In this document: positions 10,331-22,061 of the stretch, one piece after another | How positions within the stretch are numbered: the stretch's first letter is position 1 | Layout of the letters: the number at the start of each line of letters is the position of its first letter | From: Mesostigma viride | Lineage: Eukaryota; Streptophyta; Mesostigmatophyceae; Mesostigmatales; Mesostigmataceae | Reading direction: 5' to 3' | NCBI GenBank assembly: GCA_009746045.1 | Contig: RPFO01000079.1 | Location: 3,160,828-3,224,827 of the forward strand | DNA: 64,000 nt | Program-made: the position numbers and the translations under genes | The notes under the pieces: generated by a model | Database searches by the model: none | Seen by the model: the letters and a program-made list of their open reading frames with translations, nothing else | Told to the model about the DNA's origin: nothing

Positions 10331-13300
10331 ATGAAACACCTTATGACTTTCTGGCATGCTCTTACCCTCCACAGAATACGGCAATCCAGTGGCATTGATT
10401 ACCGGAAGTACACAGCTATTTCTCGGCAGTTCCCCTATCGTATCTCCTCACAGGCATGGCGGAAGCGTTGTCGCATCAACACGCGCCATAACCATCACTG
10501 CAAGGATGACCATACTCTACGTCGCCTCCGGCGCTTACAGCGCACGCATTTGTCGCTTACCAACTCCACTCGCCCACACCCCGTAAGCACCCGTCGCGTC
10601 ATTTATGCCATTTACAACCGCAGGTACCCTCAGCGTATCTACGTTGGCCAGACGCAACGGGATGCCTGGACGCGTTTTCAGGAACATGTCCGAGCGGCAC
10701 GCCGCCTTCATATTGGCCGCCCTGCCGCCAACGACGACACCCCCCTACATGGCGCCATGGCCCAATACGGGTGGTGGGATTGGCGAGTCGTACCCTTGGA
10801 ACATGTCCCCGGCACCTTTTACGGCGCCGCTTTTCGCAAAGCCGCAGGGCATCGGGAAACGTTTTGGAAACGAATGTTACATGCATTTCTGCCCCACGGT
10901 TTTTGCATTGAAGGCAAGAGTTTCAAAGCTCGGTCTCGCCGCCACCCGCCTCCCCTCCGTTCCCGCCCTCTTATGTTCATCCGTGCCTGGCGTCTGAAGC
11001 ACAATCTCCACCCATATCGCCCCTATCCCCCCAGCGTCACCCCGCCCCCTCCACCTTCCACACATGTGTCCACCGATCCTTCCCTTTACTCCACCAGTCT
11101 CCGCTGCTTACGTCACATGTCTCGGCTTATGCAACGCGGCAACTTTCATGCATCCTATCTCGAAGCCTGCAGCTTGAAGAAGCTTACCAGCTTACACATT
11201 GCCGTCGGGTCGTGCTCCCCAGTTGATCTGCAAGTCCCCCGCTCCCATGCCACTAGTCTGCGAGGCCTTCTCTCACGTATCATTCGGCACCGTGTCAATG
11301 GGAATGCAGATGCACTGCGTCCGCGCCGTTTGCTGATCTCACCTTTCATTCATGCTGCGATGGATGAGCTGTGTTTGCCACACATTCTGCATTTGCCGCA
11401 AGTGCAGGCTGCGATGCCGCTCGTGGTGCGCAACACTTTCGGCACTCCCATTGCCGCCTGGCATTACTCTCCCACCTTGGGACAAATGGTTTTCAGCAAC
11501 GGGAAGGTCAGCCGCGATACAACGCCCACCGAGCTGGCCACCATCTTGGCAGGGCCCTGCCCCTGCCAACAACAACGGTATTTCAAGTACCTTGATCCCA
11601 CCTCACAGCACGTCATGACCGCTGACCTCAGCATCCTGCCGAGCCTCACGCTTGTAGACCTTTTTGCCAAAGGCACCAAGTTTCGGCCGTGGGTCCAGCG
11701 CACGTGTGCCAAAGAGGTGAATGCACTGCTCTCCACATCACTGCGCAAATTCTGCAATGCCATGTGCACGGACCTACAGCTTGCTCCCCTTGCCATGGAA
11801 CCGTGGTTTCGCGCCGTCATTCACGAATGCAATGCACGTCTCACCAGGCTTGATTACCGTCTCCAGCAGGTCCACCGCACCACCTGGCTCAACACCACAG
11901 ATTAATTAATTAATTAATTAAACTCGTGCTCCCGTTGGGGAGTCACGGAGCACCGAAGTGCTTTTAATCCCTGTGTGTGCACTACAGGAGAAAGGGCAGA
12001 GACCCCCAGTCTCCTTCATGCCAAAGGCATGCCACAGCTGCAATCGGGCGCGGCTAGCGAAAGGACAGGCTAACGATCCGGCAAACTGTGGGTGCAATAA
12101 GACCCATGTGAGCATATCATAGCAAGGAGCGTGGGCAAGTAATCTGAACATAGCCAGGGCGTAGCATGGCTGTACTAGGACTAGGCTAAGGCTATATAAC
12201 ACCACAGATAAAGCACTTCTTGACCACTTCAAGCAGGACTTTATCATCACGTGTGTTGACAAGAGTGCCAACAACTTTGCTTTCATATGCAAGAAGCACT
12301 ACCTTGCTACTTTGCAACACGAGTTGGCGTCCAGCCCTACCTATGTTCAGCGTGCACAGTCCACCGCCAGTATCACTGCTGCTCATCGGGCTTTTCTGCA
12401 CAGCCAAAACATTTTTGCTCGGGCATTCCTTAAGCGGCAGCGACGCGCCACCACCACTACGTTCCCATATCTGTATCTCACTCTTAAGCTGCACAAAACT
12501 CCTGTTGCTTTGCGCACCATTGCTGCGTCGCATTCAGCCCCACTGATGCCTCTCTCGAAACTCATCTGCCATGCTTTGAATGCTCTTCTCCCCGAAGCCA
12601 ATGCATTATGGGTGGAGGTGCTGTCGAATGCCGGGTATGAATGCGCTGGTAGTTGGATCGTCATAGACTCAGCCCAAGTACGCCTACGCCTTGCCGCCCT
12701 TAGCCGTTCTAAGACAGCAGCAGAGAAACGTATACCTATGCCCATAGCCACCTATGATTTCACCACTCTATATACCACACTAGATTTGCACGATTTGAAA
12801 GCCCGTTTAGATAGCCTCCCTACTCGTCTGTATGCACGTAGGCCTCACGGGCGCAACCACCTGCACGTGCGTGTTTCTCAGACCAAGCCCACGGCAACGT
12901 GGCTCTCAGGGATCGCGGCAGGTGCTATCGTGCGGGATGGTTATAATTATATTATCACGAAGGCTGACCTTGTCCATTGGATCTCTTATCTTGTTGATAA
13001 CACCTTCATCTGTTTTGCGGGCAATGTATACCAACAAGCTATCGGCATCCCTATGGGCACTAACTGTGCCGGGCTCCTTGCAAACCTCTATCTATACACT
13101 TATGAGCTTGCATTCATGGAGAATCTCATTGCCTCAAACGATGATGTTCTCATCAGGCGTTTTATCCATACATGTCGATACATTGATGATGTCATCGCTT
13201 TCGACAACCCTGATTTCGCAACCCATAATTTGTATATCACCGCTGGTCTGCCTGGCATCTACCCGCAAGCGTCCCTCACATTAAAGCTCACGTCGGAGGA

Positions 13301-13697
13301 TACTCATTGCAATTACCTCGATCTTAACATTACCCATAACAAGAAGGGCTGGCGTACGGCTGTCTATGATAAGCGCAAGGATCCTAAATACCAGCAAATT
13401 CCTTTTATTCGTTACCCCGATATTCACAGTCTCCTTTCCCACACAGCAAAATATGGTGTTGTTCTTTCTCAGTTACATCGTTTTTCCCGTCTTTGTTCTT
13501 ATCGTGTTGATTTCATCACGACTCTTGTTGAACTCTTGCAGCGTTTATTGGTCAAAGACTATGACCGAGCCATTATGCTCCGACAAGTCCGATGTTTTTT
13601 GCAACGTCACCCACATCTGTTCGGTGCTGCCCCTTGGCACAAGCTCTACAAACAGGTCGTGGACCGGCTGGATCGCATAGTATCTCCGCACATCTGA
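10331..13697 (+). CDS. Penelope-like polyprotein: GIY-YIG endonuclease + reverse transcriptase (copy 1)
   Basis: About 1,020 residues if the 295-base insertion is left out. The GIY-YIG nuclease lies near residues 88-160: VIYAIYN, then RIYVGQT with a downstream RFQEH. It lacks an obvious CCHH zinc motif, as reported for Chlamys. The CxC linker GPCPC is near residue 409. The reverse transcriptase has LTLKLHKTP (12475), DFTTLYTTLDL, GIPMGT (13044-13060) and RYIDDV (near 13180). The enzyme nicks DNA and copies element RNA at the nick. The start at 10331 is the first Met of the long frame in both copies. The insertion at 11903 introduces a stop, so this copy is unlikely to be functional. Confidence 0.85.
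11903..12197 (-). mobile_element. 5'-truncated LINE tail inserted in Penelope-like ORF
   Basis: Flanked by a perfect 12-base duplication AACACCACAGAT (11891-11902 and 12198-12209). The second Penelope-like copy shows the empty site near 35790. On the minus strand it ends with a hairpin (GTGCTCC...GGGAGCAC) and a TTAA-repeat tail. It matches 18556-18860 and 43870-44137. Confidence 0.9.
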
Positions 13698-14264
13698 ACC
13701 CTGTGATGCCAGATCTCCTTTGCGGCCGTTCCGAGCTTGGCACTGGATTCGTTGTCCACATCGTCGCGTCGCTGCCGCAACACGATGTTTTCTGGCATCC
13801 GCGGGCTTTTGGTTCCCGCCGCACATTTGAAAGTGCTGTCCTCCGGCTTTTTGCCTTTGCACCGTGTGCAGTTCTTGGACGTTTGGAATCATGGCATGGC
13901 TAACGTGATGACTGACTAGCTAGACCTTTTCAGTGGTTTTCCATTTGCGGGTATTTCCTCGTAAATGGTGGGAGAGCGATCGCAGCAATGGTGCTCACCA
14001 CTAGACACTCCCGGCCAGTTAGGCTAGAAACACACGCCCTGATCAAGCATGCTGTTTCCGGCCCCACCGTCTAGGTCATCTAGTCGCTCCACACGTAAGC
14101 CAGCCATAATTTCAATGCACAAGGATACACATTTCCATCACCATTCATCTTCATCATCCTGAACGACTCGAAAACGCGGAAAAGATAACGGCAGGCTCGA
14201 GCTACCATGGTCCGGATTCTCCCGATTTCTGGCCTGCGCTGGTTGTCTCTTTGACATATGGGGG

Positions 14265-15815
14265 GCTGGCACTCTAGGCTTACCATCTGCATCCTTCTTG
14301 CCCGCCACATGCACGCATGCAAAAGGCACACCACTTGCTGGACACATGGTGGGCTATGATAAGCTTCAACACGTCGTGGATTAACAGTTGCTGCCCCAGC
14401 AGTGACCTGTACCCACGATTAGCCCAGCTGCCATCAAAGGTAGCGCGCGTGGCCTGCCGAAGGAACCCATCCAGGTCAGGGAACCTGCCATTATCCCGCT
14501 CCCACTGCCTCACTACCTCACGGTTTTCCTCTATCACAGTGTGCAGGTACTCAATCACAATGCGCGCGACCATAAGCACATCTTTCCGCCACACGCTACC
14601 ATGCTTGCATGGGAATTCCATGTCCATCGTGCTCCACACACGCAGCAGGTCACTCCGTGTGACACCATGGATGACAGTGTTCAGGGCCAGGAGAGCATTC
14701 TTGGAAGCACGTGACATTCCCACCCTTGCCAGGCCTCCCCCCACCTCCGGCCGCTGGTTCTGCATGGTGCCAAGGCTTCTTATTCTCCGCCCGACAGTGG
14801 GGATTTGTGCAAAATGTCACCAGCAGCAAAGATGCACAGCTAGGGCCCAGGCTGCGTCTTATGCCCCAGCTTCAGGGACTTCTCATGGCATTCAGGGCAG
14901 GCTAAATGGCCAACAATTCCTTCAAGGCACACTGTATCAACAACAATGCGCTGCCATGCATGAAATGGGATCGCAGGGGGGAGGGGGCGGCTGATCGGCT
15001 GCCTGCCTCAAATGATGCCCACGGCTGTCAAGCTTCTTCGGAGACGGGGTGTAAGTAAGGGCTCACGAGCGCTCGCTTACGCCCAGTGGCTGGCATACCT
15101 TCATCGCCGAGAATTTCCGCACCGAGCTCCATCTCGCCGCTGCTCGGTGCATTCCCAGCATTCTGGCCGACCCCCGCCGCTGAAATATCCGCCATGCCCA
15201 CAGAAACTGGCGTGGATGATCGCCATTTCTTTTTCTTAGACCCTTTAGGCCTGCCGACACCAACCCTTTTCTTCGAACCCTTCGGTCTGCCACGGCCCCT
15301 TTTCAGAGGCGCAGGCACCGAAGGCTGCTCTCCGGCAGCCTGTCGCTCAAAGCGAAGCCGCTGGGATATCGCTGCTCGGTTATCACGGCCCATCATGCAC
15401 GAAAAGTGGGCGCGGCCATCGCAGCGCAAAAATGTCAGCGATCGGCAGTTTCGATAAATCCGGTGTAATTAGCCCGGGAATCTGGAAATCGATCGCGGAC
15501 GATGTCGCTGAATGCTTTAGGAAGCTTTTTAGCAGTTCCATCAGCGTTGATCCACCCCATCCGGGCCGAAAAATGGCGGTATGCTGCATGACGAAAAATA
15601 TTGTTGGCTGCGTTGCGGTCGGTTGGAGGTTCGTGGTTTTTCCCAGCCGAGCCGGCCGCTACGAGACCGTCGCGCGAGAGTAGATCATCTAATTTTATGT
15701 CGGAACACTTGGACTCAACCTGCCATGCTTGCAGGGCCAAAATACTCTCGCGTTCCAGCTTTTTATCCGACCGCGTGACCGCCATCGCACCCACTCCGCA
15801 CGTGCATTCGTCCAC
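14265..15815 (-). pseudogene. Transposase, N-terminal part with AT-hooks, zinc finger and first catalytic Asp
   Basis: Minus-strand coding in at least three frames. 15435-15815 starts MDECTCGVGAM and holds NIFRHAAYRHFSARMGW. 15028-15429 has two AT-hook-like boxes, RGRGRPKGSKK and GVGRPKGSKKKK. Between 14960 and 14770 a zinc finger reads ACPECHEKSLKLGHK then TFCTNPHC. 14280-14765 has ATFDGSWANRGYRSLLG (first catalytic Asp near 14435) and SSKWCAFC, which match the start of the Mutator-like transposase core. The reading runs into the Penelope-like insertion at 14255 and resumes at 9405. Frame changes between the parts are either decay or short introns. Confidence 0.65.
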
Positions 15816-15891
15816 CCTCCACTTTTCACTCAGTGCGTCCGGCGGGAATTTTTTTGGCGCGGAAAAAATTCGCCGCGCCGAGTCCCCTTAA

Positions 15892-16290
15892 GGGGACTCG
15901 CACGTCCAAAAGCCTGAAAAACAGACTTTAGTGAGTATCAGTTCCAATGCACTTGGGAACCATCTAGTGATGATTGAGAACCATAAATATGATGTTTGGA
16001 CATTCATGCCACCACTTGTTGGGTGTACTACCCCCAACCACGCACCGGTGGCGAGCTAAAAATAGAAAAAGACGCTATTTATGAGATATTTTGCCCAAGA
16101 CAAACCACTTATCCAAATGACCTGTCCATACATTCCTGCAAAGTTCCCCCACTTCTAAAAAATCTGGGCTGTTCACATGGTCAAAATAATCACATTTGTT
16201 TGAGTTATTAATTTCCCCGCAAAATGGGTACTTTTTTGAGCCCAAAAAAATAAATCAAATCATCAACACATCGAATGGGGTCATCCATAC
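15892..16290. mobile_element. Second copy of the transposon's left end
   Basis: Begins GGGGACTCG directly after TTAA (15888-15891) and matches 2146-2545 with scattered differences, then diverges near 16290. It is an adjacent, truncated relative in the same orientation. I see no matching right end further on. Confidence 0.75.
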
Positions 16291-16350
16291 CATGGGGCAA
16301 CCAATCCAACCATGCAGCTACACAATTTACCTCACCACCTATAGGTGGTT

Positions 16351-16620
16351 AATTAATTAATTAATAAGCACGTGACTGCGTCACGTGGGTGCCAATACAG
16401 AGTAAAGGAACCTTCAACCCTTTATACACAGCGAGAAGGAGGGAGGGCGCCCTAGCTTCTCTCACTGCCGCAGGTGGGCAGGCCACAGAGCGCTCTCTCC
16501 ACGGCATGGTGCCGGGGCGCAACACTGTGGGTGCAATACAACCAGTGCAATACCATAGGTAGGCTGCCTATAGGTGGTTAGTAGGTATAATATAACCACT
16601 CGATCAACAGCCCGATCACC
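16351..16620 (-). mobile_element. LINE/SINE 3' end with TTAA tail (second subfamily)
   Basis: On the minus strand it ends in CACGTGACGCAGTCACGTG (8-bp stem, 3-base loop) and a TTAA tail at 16351-16366. The body matches 43300-43556 and, at the hairpin, 47150-47249. No coding sequence is left. Confidence 0.7.
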
Positions 16621-17230
16621 GAACCACCTAACCACCCAACACCCGAACCAGCCAGGCCTGCATGCGCCCGCCCATTTGCCCTTGCATGCATGCCTGCACC
16701 ATCGCACATCTCCATATACTCGCCCCGCTCCGCTCAGCTAGCCAGCCACACACCCAGCCAGCCATGCACCTGCCCCACTCACGCATGAAGTCAATATTGG
16801 CCATGCATGGCCTCACCTTGCATATCACTTGCATATTGCGTGGGTAGTTTGCATGAGGCAGCTTCCATCTCGTTGTCAGCAACTGAAAAGGCTAGCTCTT
16901 TCTTCACAGTAATGAATGAGCAACAACATTGGAAACGTTATCCTATCCGTCTTTAAAACCGTCTTTAAATCAGAAAGACGAGGGCAAATATCTGGACAAG
17001 GTGGCAATAATCATTTACATTTTCTTTTCTTGTTTATTTCTTTCTTTCTCTTTTTTCTTTTTCCCTTTGTAATGTATACTACTCAGGACTTACTTATTCT
17101 TTTAGCCCCTTCGTGTATGTGTGTATGCGTTCCCTCTTTTCCTTTTTAGTTTTGGTTGTTTTGTGTTGGTAGTGGTGGTGTGTGTGTGTATGTGTTTTCA
17201 CTATCAACCTTTCTTGTTACCCTCTGTCTC
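16621..17230. other. No gene seen
   Basis: Mixed low-complexity sequence: CATGC-rich left part, T-rich run near 17010-17070, GT-rich run near 17160-17200. Nothing supportable. Confidence 0.5.
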
Positions 17231-18554
17231 CCTCCATGCATGGTCTCCCTAGAGATAGCCACCACGCAGCTCGCGGCCTTCGCGTCTTTCCTCTCAGACA
17301 ACTACCCTAGTCCTTCCCCGGCGTTGGATCGCCATGCGTCCAGGCATAGTTGTCTCACTTCATACTTATTTGCTCCTTTCTCATGCGCTCCGATGGCGAG
17401 ATCTGGGCTCCAGATCCATCTCCGCACCCACCCTCCTCTCCATGCATGCATCCTTACGGAAGTCCTCCAGCAGCACGTGCATGACTCCCCTCCAGCGAGC
17501 GCTGCCGATATGGCAGCAATGGGAGGCACGCTGGCTTAGATCGAGCCTTAGACTGAGCTCCCTCACCTTTCCACCAGACTGTGACCGTCACCTCCAGCAG
17601 TCCACCCTCCTCGCCTAGCTCCACCTAGCTAGCTCCACTGCCGCCTCCACCTCCACCGCCGACATCAAAGCCCACTTAGCCCAGCTCCTTGACATCTACC
17701 AGCGCCTCAAGGACAACGACATCGCCATTGCCGTGCCTGCAAAACACCGCCGGCCTCTCTGCCCAGGCGGTTAAGGACATCGCCGCCCAGCCGGCATCTG
17801 CTGGCCCGGCCAGCGATGCTCCTTCCACCCAGACCTGGGCGGACCTTCTTAAGCACCACACCACCTCCACCGCCTCCACCATCGCGGCACAGCTCAAGCA
17901 ACAAACGCTCGACCTCCGCGAGGAGGCCGACCTCACCCAGCGCAGCCACAACGTCATCGTCAAGCACTTCGACCAGCCGGCAGGTGAGAACTCGCAGGCT
18001 TAGCTTGCCATTGCGTTTAAGCGCGACATTCCGTTCAAGATTGCCCCCATGCAACTCACTGGTGAGCTGCGGATGTCGGCTGTCCGCCTTCCCCGCAGGG
18101 TAAGGCTGGCCCGGTCCCCGTGCTCCTCACCTTTAAGTACATGGCGGATAAGCTGTTGTTTCTTAAATGCTGCAAGAAGCTCTCGGGGGCTTCCTACACG
18201 CTGGACGACGACTTGACCCTGGCCCAGCAACAGCGGCCGGCGACAGGAGCTATGGCCGACCTACCTCCAGCTCCGGCAGAGCGCAGGGGGGAAACCGGTA
18301 TACTGGAGGGGGGCGGTCATATCGACCACAAGCCATGGCACGGGCGCCCCCTGCCACCCCAGCAACCTCAGTCTAGGGAATATATCATGTGCAGTAGTGT
18401 AGATAAGTCAGGCTTAGTTAGCCTAGCATGTGGCCCATGCAGGCGCATGCATGTGCATGCATGATTGCATGTGCGCCCATAATGGCCCCCGGCCCGCATG
18501 GATGACGCCTTAAGAATTTAGCGAAGATCTGCCTATAGTGGAACTCCCCATTAC
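17231..18554 (+). mobile_element. ORF1-only LINE, copy A
   Basis: Decayed copy of a LINE first-ORF protein. In order: a SDGEIWAP-like N-terminal block (near 17395, in another frame), TQTWADLLKHH (near 17830), a heptad-like LREEADLTQ stretch with NVIVKHF (near 17915-17975), and a C-terminal DDDLTLAQQQ block (near 18205) followed by a KPVYWRGG-like box (18290). This resembles L1 ORF1p, with an RRM-like region then a C-terminal domain. No endonuclease or reverse transcriptase follows; a 3' UTR leads straight to 18554. Confidence 0.6.
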
Positions 18555-19240
18555 TTAATTAATTAAACACGTGCTCCCGTTGGGGAGTCACGGAGCACTG
18601 AAGTGCTTTTAATCCCTGTGTGTGCACTACAGGAGAAAGGGCAGAGACCCCCAGCAGTCTCCTTCATGCCAAAGGCATGCCACAGCTGACAGCTGCAATC
18701 GGGCGTGGCTAGCTAAAAGGACAGGCTAACGATCCGGCAAACTGTGGGTGCAATAAGACCCATGTAAGCGGGGCATAACAAGTATAGCGTGGGCAAGTAG
18801 TAATCTGACCATAGCACGGGCGTAGCATGGCTGTGCTAGGACTAGGCTAAGGCTATGGCTGGTTGTGTACCGTGCGTTGGCGGCACGTGACTAGGTATGT
18901 TGGCACAGCTACCTAGGCGAACATTCTAGGCATGGCTGCCTTAGCGGCAGTGACTCCAATGGTTACAATTGCTAGGGCTATTGCTATTCTAGCCCGCTGG
19001 GGGCGTCCACATCTTGTGGTTGATCATCAGGTCCCCGCCCCTCCAGTACACCTTGGGCTTCTGGGGGTCCTGCTTATGGCGGAGGTATTCCGGCCACAGG
19101 TCGCGTCGCTGCTGTTGCTGAGCGGGGGTCAGGTCGTCATCCAGCGTCCAGGTGAGGTCGTGCAACCTCTTGCGACGAGAGAGGAACTCCCCATACATGG
19201 ATGATGCATAAGAATTTAGCCAAGCTCTGCCCATGCAGAG
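18555..19240 (-). mobile_element. ORF1-only LINE, copy B (5'-truncated)
   Basis: Minus-strand copy whose coding remainder (18989-19200) reads LDDDLTPAQQQQRRDLWPEY then KVYWRGGDL, the C-terminal domain of the same ORF1 family. A ~430-base 3' UTR follows, ending in the GTGCTCC/GGGAGCAC hairpin and a short TTAA tail at 18555. Stop to tail contains no second ORF. Its tail abuts copy A tail to tail. The 19200-19290 stretch resembles the 3' UTR of copies A and C in plus orientation. Confidence 0.65.
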
Positions 19241-19345
19241 AGTCACTCTCTGCCAGTGAGAAGCCATGCCCTAGCCTTAATTTGTATAGCCATGATGATA
19301 TTCCCCCCCTATGTCCGCGCCCTGGGTGCTGGAATATGTATAGTC

Positions 19346-19476
19346 CAGTCTCCATCACCATTCATTCATCATCCTGAACGACTCGAACACGCGGACAAGA
19401 TAACGGCAGGCTCGAGCTACCATGGTCCGGATTCTCCCGATTTCTGGCCTGCGCTGTTTGTCTCCTTGATGGTGGT
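19346..19476 (+). mobile_element. Penelope-like 3' fragment
   Basis: Matches the last ~130 bases of the two long copies (14125-14254), ending CTGTTTGTCTCCTTGA, with a few differences. Only the 3' end was copied. Confidence 0.8.
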
Positions 19477-19599
19477 GTGCAGGTGCACTTTGTGCACCCA
19501 GAGCAGGCGTAGTTTACACCCTACCCTTGCAGGAAGTAGCCCAGAATGTATGAAAAGCCATACACCCCTTCTCAGGGATATGTGCTACATGTATGCACT

Positions 19600-22061
19600 C
19601 CCAACGGAGTAATTTTACAATTTATTTTAATTTAATTTTCGGGTGTTCCAAGCGGCCGCAATGATAGTCCACCGCTGACATGTGGTCGGGCTTTTTGACG
19701 GCCACCCCGGGTGGGGCCCACCGATGGCCAACAAGAACTTTACCGAATTAAGTCCTGGATTTCATATGTACGTGGCCGTATAGGCGGTACCGCGGTAGGC
19801 GACCGATATCGCCCCCTTGCATGTAGTGCCGAGCCGGTGCGCGCAGATGAGTGAATCGCCGGCAAAGCGACATGCCCAGCCGACCCTGGCATATGGGACA
19901 ACCTTTTTCAGGCAATGATCCCAACAGGATGTCACACCCTCATGACAACACCGCGAAACCCCCTGCAAATCGGGGAACTGCATGGGTGAGCTACTTCCCC
20001 AACAACGTCACGTCTGTACAAACAATACAAGGGTTGCATCATCATTGCGGGACCTCGCGCAGATGGGCATGACCATAACACAACTCGGCGCCTACAGGGG
20101 GCACACGCCGGCCAACGAATGTTTGGTAGATCGCGATTGATTACGTCCTGCGTCTGCGTTCCAACATACCCGCATTCGAGTGTCGCCGCATTCGAGTGGT
20201 CCCTTTGTCATCACTGCCACAGGCATATGCCGTGCGTGTTCTAGGCCCCTGGCCGACCCCACCATCATGATTCGGGACATCACAAGGTTGCTTATTGGTA
20301 TATAGGGCCGGGCGCCTTGACACACTCTCTTTGGACCCGGCGCTCGATTTCCGTACTACGTGGATCCTCAAGTCGTCTGGCGGTATCCCAACGACGAAGT
20401 GCATGTTCGAATACACGGCACGAATTGTGGGTATCGACTTCTTCTGCATAAACATCACAATACCCGGGTCGCTAACGATGGCATGCCAGTGCATTGACCC
20501 CGATTGGCCGGGCTACACCTGGATCAAGAACACTTCTTACCTTGGCAACTAGTGCATCACCCCGGCCTGGTCGACAAACGGGCAACCGACGTCTGGAACA
20601 CCTGCTAACTAATGCACCAGGCCATCAGGGTCAGTTCCCAACTGCACCATCGTTACTCCCACGCGGCGGCGTGCCTATATGCACCTTCCCAGATGAAACA
20701 ATTGAATTAACACCGATTCCTGGAATGTAAGCTAGCAAGGGTATGGCGATGGTTACTGGGTGTCGGCCGGGCAAAGTGGATGGCCATTACACCACTTAAA
20801 CCACTGTCGCCGTCTCTACGGTCGTTTTGGGCATCACTGGGACACGGGAAGCGAGCCACACAGCCAACCAGATGGCCTGGGTATGGTTTCGTACGACGAT
20901 GCTCCACACCATTCGGCAAATACGCAACGAGACCGTCTTGAAGTTCTATGCGACGAGTACACTAGAGGTGGCATGGTCGCCGGTTTAGTATATCCTCCTG
21001 GAACCTGGCACGGGCAACCACACGGCCGCCAACCAGCACAAGGCGGCATGGCGCCGGTCTCTCGACCGTCTCACTGGACGCCAGGAAACGCAAAGGGCTC
21101 CCCCCCAGTGAACGCCTTGAGTTTTGGTTCAGTTCCCAGGTCAAACTGTCGGTGGATCCTGGGCCACCCCCCCCCCCGGTCAACCCCGCTGCCGCTGCAC
21201 GCCCTGCAAGCCCGCCGCCCGGCCCCCTAAAGTGTTGGCTGGGGGGGGCTATAGGACAAGTGTACCTTTTCACCATTCCAATAGTCACACTCGCAATACG
21301 TGCCACACCATTGTCTACGCCGTGACTATTTGCTGACGCCCTGGAGGCTGTGAGAAAGCGACGCAAAACGGCATGAATGCAACACCCGCCTCAGGTTGCT
21401 ATGCAGCTCGATCGAGCAGTCCTCTGGAGAGAAATTTGCTCATTAGGTCATTCCGCGGCAAGCTCCATGGTCTGCCAGTAGAATAGAAACAAGTAAGGAT
21501 CAAGAACAAGCAGCGTTCAGGTAACAGTTTCAGAAGCCAGAAGTGGCCCATTACCAGTAATGGCATTGGGAGGGCAGTGAGGGTGCGGTTATGCCCAACC
21601 ACCGGCATACGCCGAAAAGCTAGAGGAACAAACCTATCCACACATGCAACCATGTGAGGGCACAGACTTAATCGGCCCAGAATTCATTAGCGGACACGTC
21701 TGACTTTGACTTGCATGGCCGTATTCGCGGCAGAAGTGCACCGATAAAAGTGACAACAGTCAGCGTAGTTCTGCCTTGCGAATACGGCCACGCTAGTCAG
21801 TTCATAGTAGACACCCCAATCCAGGGTTATCCACGAGGCATTCCACAGTCGCACACTAAACACCCCAAGTTTATAAACCTGCACGCACACAAGGCCCTGT
21901 GGTCTCGGTGGGAGTTTGGTCAATGCACATACATGGTATTCAGGTGCCTTGGTGTTCCAGGGCCGACCGACGAGTATCAGTACCTGGTACAACAAATAGC
22001 ACCCATGAGGCCATGGCGTGCACAATTAATTACTCACAACGCCAACAATTACTAATAGTTA
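19600..22061. other. Unassigned region
   Basis: No gene, transposase or LINE I can recognise. The left edge has an AT-rich run (19610-19640) that could be an insertion tail. Open frames at 20295-20552 and 20760-21230 (plus) have no family resemblance. An imperfect hairpin with ~20-bp arms lies at 21717-21737/21766-21786 (arm GGCCGTATTCGC...GCAGAA). Confidence 0.4.

Larger units (their letters stand above)
9406..14254 (+). mobile_element. Penelope-like element copy 1 (Chlamys-type)
   Basis: Inserted in the transposase coding region. A 10-base target duplication CATATGGGGG flanks it at 9396-9405 and 14255-14264. Sequence shared with copy 2 starts at about 9441; the 35 bases before it are unshared and may be extra 5' sequence. 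There is an ~890-base leader, one long coding region (10331-13697) and a ~550-base 3' region. The ORF carries an N-terminal GIY-YIG endonuclease, a CxC linker and a C-terminal reverse transcriptase, the permuted order described for Naiad/Chlamys elements. A 295-base LINE tail (11903-12197) sits inside the coding region. Confidence 0.9.
2146..15887 (-). mobile_element. TTAA-flanked DNA transposon (Mutator/Kolobok-like), nested
   Basis: Outer element of a nested block. The left end starts GGGGACTCG at 2146 after TTAA (2142-2145). The right end finishes CGAGTCCCC at 15879-15887 before TTAA (15888-15891). So 9-bp perfect inverted ends are flanked by TTAA on both sides. After removing the two large insertions (2618-8008 and 9406-14254) about 3.5 kb remain, coding on the minus strand for a DDE transposase with zinc finger, AT-hooks and PHD finger. 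The TTAA target fits Kolobok (or piggyBac); the catalytic-core layout resembles the Mutator-like transposase domain. A second copy of the left end (15892-16290) shares the right TTAA. Confidence 0.7.

Noticed and set aside
20295-21230. Plus-strand frames of 85 and 156 residues
   Set aside because: No recognisable motif, no splice pattern, composition like the surrounding spacer.
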